Under the pieces are notes generated by a model, which had not been told where the DNA came from, made no database searches, and saw only the letters and a list, made by a program, of their open reading frames with translations. DNA of 64,000 bases from Corallium rubrum (taxonomy: Eukaryota; Cnidaria; Anthozoa; Scleralcyonacea; Coralliidae): contig OZ035997.1 of assembly GCA_964035015.1 (NCBI GenBank), positions 12,378,036 through 12,442,035 of the forward strand. The letters are read 5' to 3'. Of the stretch, positions 63,101-64,000 are shown piece by piece; position 1 is the stretch's first letter, and every line of letters begins with the position of its first letter. Position numbers and translations under genes: made by a program.

Positions 63101-63369
63101 TGCATGTTTGGCATGTTTGCAACTGGACATCGAATGATCTCTGACTGAAGTAGCTGAAATACACATTTAGTTATTTTACATAGTATGATTTTATCAGACA
63201 TATAATTACGAAAGAGAACGTATATCGTATTATGTTTTATATGCAGTCTTAATAATGAATGTTTTATTTTTAAATGTTTTATGTTTAAATTGTTTAACCT
63301 CATACACATATTGGACGACTATTGTTGTGTTTTTAGGGAAAAGAATGTATGAAACAAATGACCCAAAAG
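42074..63369 (+). CDS. ASAH1: Acid ceramidase (ASAH1-like) copy 2, exons 1-14, 3' end beyond window
   Basis: Joined exons: 42074-42142, 45392-45438, 47540-47624, 50698-50781, 51161-51239, 51893-51967, 52797-52842, 58375-58519, 59127-59181, 59948-60029, 60459-60543, 61268-61314, 62086-62176, 63337-63369. They give 341 codons without a stop and end in phase 0. Exon lengths match copy 1 except exon 1 (two codons longer). Active-site residues: Cys137, Arg153, Asp156, Glu219, Asn314, Arg327; sequons Asn167 and Asn280. Signal peptide 1-21 (…GLSLFVFSLVELHAI). The residue before the nucleophile, the self-cleavage site, is Ser136 rather than the Val/Ile of copy 1 and human. The expected exons for VLST-PVLNK and the Cys-pair C-terminus are not in 63370-64000. 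Product: lysosomal ceramide hydrolase, as for copy 1; subfunction between the copies is unknown. Confidence 0.92.
42770..43142. mobile_element. MITE with perfect 30-bp TIRs
   Basis: CACTGACCTCTATATAACTG … CAGTTATATAGAGGTCAGTG, continuing GACTGCGGGT. Inside are inverted TAGGACATGG / CCATGTCCTA blocks. CACTG ends suggest hAT, but no 8-bp duplication is seen. Confidence 0.75.
43330..43735 (-). mobile_element. tRNA-SINE with inverted flanking repeat
   Basis: Minus strand 43650-43730: CAGTGGGTCAGAGCACTGCA, B box GGTTCGATTCC, then GGCATTTTCGCAACTGCAT, the body of the tRNA-SINE family at 6984. Further left, CCTGGATTGGTCGTTGTGCC faces GGCACAATGGCCAGTCCAAG, giving a foldback. Confidence 0.55.
44020..44045. 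repeat. Poly-C tract
   Basis: Run of about 20 C broken by one T. A matching poly-G region is at 44380-44418. Both flank a copy of the GCAGGAAATGG dispersed motif (44190), suggesting G-rich hAT remnants. Confidence 0.7.
45392..45438 (+). CDS. ASAH1: ASAH1-like copy 2, exon 2
   Basis: Residues 24-38 plus two bases, IQQTKCSTGAYPPSK; Cys29. Acceptor TTAATAG, donor AA|GTATGC. Confidence 0.8.
45575..45871. mobile_element. MITE with ~80-bp TIRs
   Basis: AAAGTGCCTAAGAAACAAAA … complement ending ATAGGCACTTT; inner arm CGTTTCCTTGTTTCGTTCTT / AAGAACGAAGCAAGGAAACG. A one-ended relative lies at 61366-61412. Confidence 0.75.
45936..46520. repeat. Complex foldback (TTTTATCAGATATAAAAACACTCGG family)
   Basis: Outer arms at about 45955-46155 and 46310-46510 share CATTAATAATTCATGAGGAA and CTTAGACAAGGTTATTTTTC in inverted order; the core repeats TATCTGATAAAACAC and GGCGAAGCCGAGTG in both directions. 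A single-arm relative is at 60955-61090. Confidence 0.7.
46676..47022. mobile_element. MITE, CATAGTTGGTGGAGGGGG ends
   Basis: Left CATAGTTGGTGGAGGGGGTG, right CCCCCTCCACTAACTATG, flanked by ATAAAAC on both sides (7 bp visible). Confidence 0.7.
47344..47470. mobile_element. Small palindromic MITE
   Basis: ATACATGAATGCTTGGAAAT … ATTTCCGCGCATCCATGTAT with GAAATAAGAT/ATTTCATATT arms; built like the GAAGATAT family. Confidence 0.55.
47540..47624 (+). CDS. ASAH1: ASAH1-like copy 2, exon 3
   Basis: Residues 39-67, NKVDNVVINLDLEPEERWKE then ITVKMKPQ. Acceptor ATTTAG, donor CAG|GTAATA. Confidence 0.92.
47882..47904. repeat. (TA)n microsatellite
   Basis: About ten TA units. Confidence 0.85.
47905..50340. 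other. AT-rich part of intron 3 of copy 2
   Basis: No gene recognised. Contains a short inverted motif GAGCGGTCCGTATC / GATACGGACCGCT (48729-48770) and G runs (49381, 50000). Open frames at 48151, 48359, 49560 and 49970 show no domain I know. Confidence 0.4.
50354..50587. mobile_element. TA-flanked MITE (TACAGTCA family), copy B
   Basis: TACAGTCATTTGCAACTC … GAGTTGCAAATCAGACTGTA; inner direct and inverted GTTCGTTCCGA / TCGGAACGAAC motifs. Relative of 10792-10903. Confidence 0.7.
50698..50781 (+). CDS. ASAH1: ASAH1-like copy 2, exon 4
   Basis: Residues 68-95, IINLLQEIKNFTNFVLNGKL then FDYIDKYL. Acceptor TACTAG, donor TTG|GTAAGT. Confidence 0.9.
51161..51239 (+). CDS. ASAH1: ASAH1-like copy 2, exon 5
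   Basis: Residues 96-122, PEIIHSLPDPYGREIKGIAS and onwards. Acceptor TTAACAG, donor G|GTAAGC. Confidence 0.92.
51893..51967 (+). CDS. ASAH1: ASAH1-like copy 2, exon 6 (catalytic Cys)
   Basis: Residues 122-147, FYNIFYEVSVSCTSIVAQTP. Nucleophile Cys137 codon TGT at 51937-51939, preceded by Ser136. Acceptor TTCGCAG, donor G|GTATTG. Confidence 0.94.
52124..52368. repeat. Near-perfect 245-bp inverted repeat, intron 6 of copy 2
   Basis: Arms of about 115 bp: CCCTAAGCCTCAAACGTATC … complement at 52349-52368, with a short centre (CCCCTGTTTTACAGACCAGTG). Only a few mismatches or single-base gaps. Confidence 0.85.
52797..52842 (+). CDS. ASAH1: ASAH1-like copy 2, exon 7
   Basis: Residues 147-162, KLYHARNLDFGLFLG, Arg153 and Asp156. 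Acceptor TTTTAG, donor GG|GTATGG. Confidence 0.93.
53055..53545 (+). pseudogene. LINE reverse-transcriptase C-terminal fragment
   Basis: MFYKIQQGLVGISFPKEVCL … SFYPRTIVTWNQIPYSNLSS … SFKT. The pattern M-x-YKI…LV-I, then F-P-R-T-I-x-WN-x-L/I-P, then SFK is that of CR1/jockey-like LINE C-termini in invertebrates. The frame is open to the stop at 53344. Upstream reverse-transcriptase core is missing: a 5'-truncated insertion in intron 7. Confidence 0.65.
53611..54562. mobile_element. hAT-like TIR element, 952 bp
   Basis: CATTGAACTCTAAGTAAACT … AGTTTATTTAGAGTTCAATG, flanked by a perfect 8-bp duplication AATCAACC (53603-53610, 54563-54570). Interior has no recognised transposase; frames at 53711-53962 and 54085-54294 are unassigned. 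Confidence 0.8.
54577..54764. mobile_element. Short palindromic MITE
   Basis: AAGCCTAGTTTACATGCGAG … CGTGTAAACTAGGTTT; inner arms GACAAGTCTCC / GGGAGACTTGTC and AGCTGGCATG. Confidence 0.7.
54960..55403. mobile_element. hAT-type non-autonomous element inside the Penelope-like element
   Basis: CAAGGGCGTAGGAA … TTCCTACGCCCCTG, with perfect 8-bp duplication ATCATGTG (54952-54959, 55404-55411). Interior has repeated AGCCCCCCCAATATTTT blocks. Confidence 0.88.
55590..55700 (-). pseudogene. GIY-YIG endonuclease part of Penelope-like element
   Basis: CMLYIDETGRRLSDRFAEHL then RSVRNND. The family motif is YIGETGRR-L-x-x-R-x-x-EH; the Gly of YIG is Asp here, which would disturb the fold. Decayed. Confidence 0.7.
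56449..56796 (-). pseudogene. Penelope-like reverse transcriptase, N-terminal core
   Basis: NDVVIKPADKGGAVVVWRSD then YRQEALRQLSDASFYTNL … VIYFLPKIHKPNNPGRPIVS then ACSCPTELIS. KPADKGGAVVV and LPKIHKP-x-x-PGRPIVS are hallmark motifs of Penelope-like RT. The frame breaks directly after, before the catalytic Asp-Asp motif. Confidence 0.8.
57187..57506. mobile_element. Mariner-like palindromic MITE
   Basis: CAGGGTGTATCAAAAAAAAG … CTTTTTTTTGATACACCCTG between TA dinucleotides; arms of about 85 bp (to GACAGCCCTG), nearly perfect. Confidence 0.85.
57551..57637. mobile_element. Small palindromic element
   Basis: CTTAATAAGCCTTTCTGACC … GGCCAGACAGGCTTATTAAG. Confidence 0.6.
57637..57873. mobile_element. 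MITE with GCTAGCCCG ends
   Basis: GGGCTGTCCATATGAGTCGG, GCTAGCCCGG … GCTAGCCCGCCTCATATGAA then CAGTC: inverted, imperfect. Confidence 0.55.
57887..57962 (+). repeat. 38-bp tandem duplication
   Basis: CGCCATTATGAAAGTGGTCT + ATATAGACCTACTAAA, two copies in direct order. Confidence 0.9.
58131..58289. mobile_element. Short hAT-type element, 159 bp
   Basis: CAGAGGCGCAGCCAGGAC … TTCTGGCTACGCCTCTG, flanked by TCATAAAA / TCATAAAT (7 of 8). G/C-tract interior. Lies about 85 bp before exon 8 of copy 2. Confidence 0.75.
58375..58519 (+). CDS. ASAH1: ASAH1-like copy 2, exon 8
   Basis: Residues 162-210, WDVANNTWALPEVLRPLVFN … FAGFVGAFTGIKP; sequon Asn167. Acceptor TTTTCAG, donor CCG|GTAATT. Confidence 0.95.
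58730..59012. mobile_element. hAT-type element with poly-G
   Basis: CAGGGACGCCCCGGAAC … GTTCTGGCGTCCCTG; GCATACTA occurs just outside both ends (left copy about 8 bases further out). Poly-G run at 58751-58768. Confidence 0.6.
59127..59181 (+). CDS. ASAH1: ASAH1-like copy 2, exon 9
   Basis: Residues 211-229, GVITITMNERFTLTGGKIG, Glu219. Acceptor TTCTAG, donor G|GTGAGA. Confidence 0.93.
59395..59492. repeat. (CAATT)n microsatellite
   Basis: AATTC pentamers, about 14 perfect units with degenerate flanks. Confidence 0.92.
59730..59862. mobile_element. PIF/Harbinger-like MITE
   Basis: GGCTACGCAGTCCACAC … GTGTGGACGTAGCC between TAA trinucleotides (59727-59729, 59863-59865); short relative of 19963-20858. 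Confidence 0.7.
59948..60029 (+). CDS. ASAH1: ASAH1-like copy 2, exon 10
   Basis: Residues 229-256, LLEWIIGERDSHWTTFLVRD then VLESATG. Acceptor TCATAG, donor GG|GTAATC. Confidence 0.93.
60459..60543 (+). CDS. ASAH1: ASAH1-like copy 2, exon 11
   Basis: Residues 256-284, FEMAKEALSNTKLLAPSYYI then LGGNSSGQ; sequon Asn280; 24 of 28 whole codons as in copy 1. Acceptor ATATAG, donor CAG|GTACAA. Confidence 0.94.
60955..61090. repeat. Single-arm copy of the foldback at 45936-46520
   Basis: GTGTTTTATCAGATTTTAAA … GTCTAAGCCGAGAAAATCAA … CTCGTGAATTAATTATTAAT. Confidence 0.6.
61268..61314 (+). CDS. ASAH1: ASAH1-like copy 2, exon 12
   Basis: Residues 285-300, GVIITRDRTKSLYPL; keeps ITRDR. Acceptor GTTTTAG, donor AG|GTACGC. 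Confidence 0.93.
61366..61412. repeat. One-ended copy of MITE 45575-45871
   Basis: TTAAAGTGCTTATAAACCGA then AAATTAAGTTTGTCTTATTT. Confidence 0.55.
62086..62176 (+). CDS. ASAH1: ASAH1-like copy 2, exon 13 (catalytic Asn/Arg)
   Basis: Residues 300-330, GSWFILQTNYDHWKNPLVID then DRRTP; Asn314, Arg327. Acceptor TACTAG, donor CCG|GTGAGT. Confidence 0.95.
62272..62462. repeat. (GGGAA)n purine tract
   Basis: AAAACAAAAC then about 24 GGGAA pentamers; all-purine on the + strand, triplex/G-quadruplex prone. The Gly/Lys/Glu/Arg and Ser/Leu/Pro/Phe frames are artefacts. Confidence 0.95.
63337..63369 (+). CDS. ASAH1: ASAH1-like copy 2, exon 14 (last one in the window)
   Basis: Residues 331-341, GKECMKQMTQK, Cys334. 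Acceptor TTTTAG, donor AAG|GTATTG. The reading frame continues beyond 64000. Confidence 0.9.
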
Positions 63370-63484
63370 GTATTGTAACCTGCATGGGAGTTGTTCATTA
63401 CCCGAGGACTCGGCGTTACTATAATTTTGCGATACCTGCATTGGTAATCCGCTATGTAAGGTTTTAATCTCTGTTCTGATCTTG

Positions 63485-63570
63485 TTGTACAAGTTGCTGT
63501 AAGTTGTTAGTACTCAGAGAACTTTAGACGGAACTCGAACCCACAACCACTTAATTCCTGTCCAAACTGA
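63485..63570 (-). mobile_element. tRNA-derived SINE fragment
   Basis: Minus strand: B box GGTTGTGGGTTCGAGTTCC then TCTCTGAGTACTAACAACTT and ACAGCAACTTGTACAA, matching the tail of the SINE at 27620-27755. Confidence 0.55.
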
Positions 63571-63594
63571 AAATCCTGAACTACGTACCAATCC

Positions 63595-63623
63595 GATATA
63601 TATATATATATATATATATATAT
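63595..63623. repeat. (TA)n microsatellite
   Basis: Pure TA repeats directly before the palindrome. Confidence 0.9.
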
Positions 63624-63742
63624 TCGCTTACCTCAAAAGTCTGCAACAGGCTGTTTCATCTAAAAAAGGATCTTCAGGCAGATCTGCCTGAAGATTCTTT
63701 TTTAGATGAAACAGCCTGTTGCAGACTTTTGAGGTAAGCGAA
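63623..63742. repeat. 120-bp palindrome without spacer
   Basis: Arms of 60 bp with one mismatch: TTCGCTTACCTCAAAAGTCT … AGACTTTTGAGGTAAGCGAA; centre GGCAGATCTGCC. AT repeats lie on both sides. Confidence 0.92.
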
Positions 63743-63800
63743 AATCTATATTTCCTCTAACTATATGTTATCGAGCACTCTTTGCGTTTCGTAGACCAAA

Positions 63801-63802
<2 letters not shown>

Positions 63803-63872
<70 letters not shown>
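63803..63872. repeat. (TA)n microsatellite
   Basis: About 33 TA units, then ATGCATATATATAG. Confidence 0.93.
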
Positions 63873-63874
<2 letters not shown>

Positions 63875-64000
63875 TATATATAGCAACGCTCCGCCATGCG
63901 TTATTGCATGCAGTAAATTGGATAACATATATGCATAATAAAACATGGTCGCCAAATTTTTGAAATTGTGAAGTTATACCGAGGGATACAAAAGATTGAA

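Overview
This window is AT-rich animal nuclear DNA with long introns, GT-AG splicing and many mobile elements. The repeat set includes a Penelope-like element, LINE 3' ends, tRNA- and 5S-derived SINEs, many short inverted-repeat DNA transposons and long minisatellites. The repeats suggest a marine invertebrate, most probably a cnidarian. That placement is an inference from repeat style and gene structure and has not been tested by a search.

The only host genes I can support are two acid ceramidase (ASAH1-type) genes in direct tandem on the + strand. Copy 1 (9617-38207) has 16 exons that join into an intact 387-residue reading frame. Copy 2 (42074 to beyond the right edge) shows exons 1-14 (341 codons); the last two exons should lie past position 64000. 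All visible exon boundaries and intron phases match between the copies. The whole catalytic set of the human enzyme (Cys143, Arg159, Asp162, Glu225, Asn320, Arg333) has counterparts in both. Introns differ completely in repeat content, so the duplication is old relative to most insertions. Both start codons are preceded at about 72-80 bp by the same transposon-end-like block and then by a TCACATGA motif like the MITF/TFE site of lysosomal genes.

Layout: 1-9600 is a graveyard of mobile elements on both strands. It holds a foldback element, a minisatellite, broken transposase-like ORFs, a mariner/pogo-type element with a DNA-binding-only ORF, tRNA-SINEs, a ZSWIM-like two-exon fragment and two nested elements with 9-bp target duplications. 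9617-38207 is copy 1; its introns hold nested hAT, Harbinger-like and Mutator-like insertions, a ~930-bp long inverted repeat, 24/26-bp, 17/34-bp and tetranucleotide arrays, and a 5S-SINE next to the last exon. 38210-42070 is intergenic and holds a 22-bp-period satellite. 42074-63369 is copy 2; its intron 7 holds a decayed Penelope-like element on the minus strand with a hAT insertion inside it, and other introns hold further palindromes.

Most long open frames in the window are products of tandem repeats, not genes. I found no clearly new gene system. The points most worth following are the duplicated enzyme and its shared promoter block, the DNA-binding-only transposon ORF, the intronic hairpins and the possible hammerhead-like motifs.
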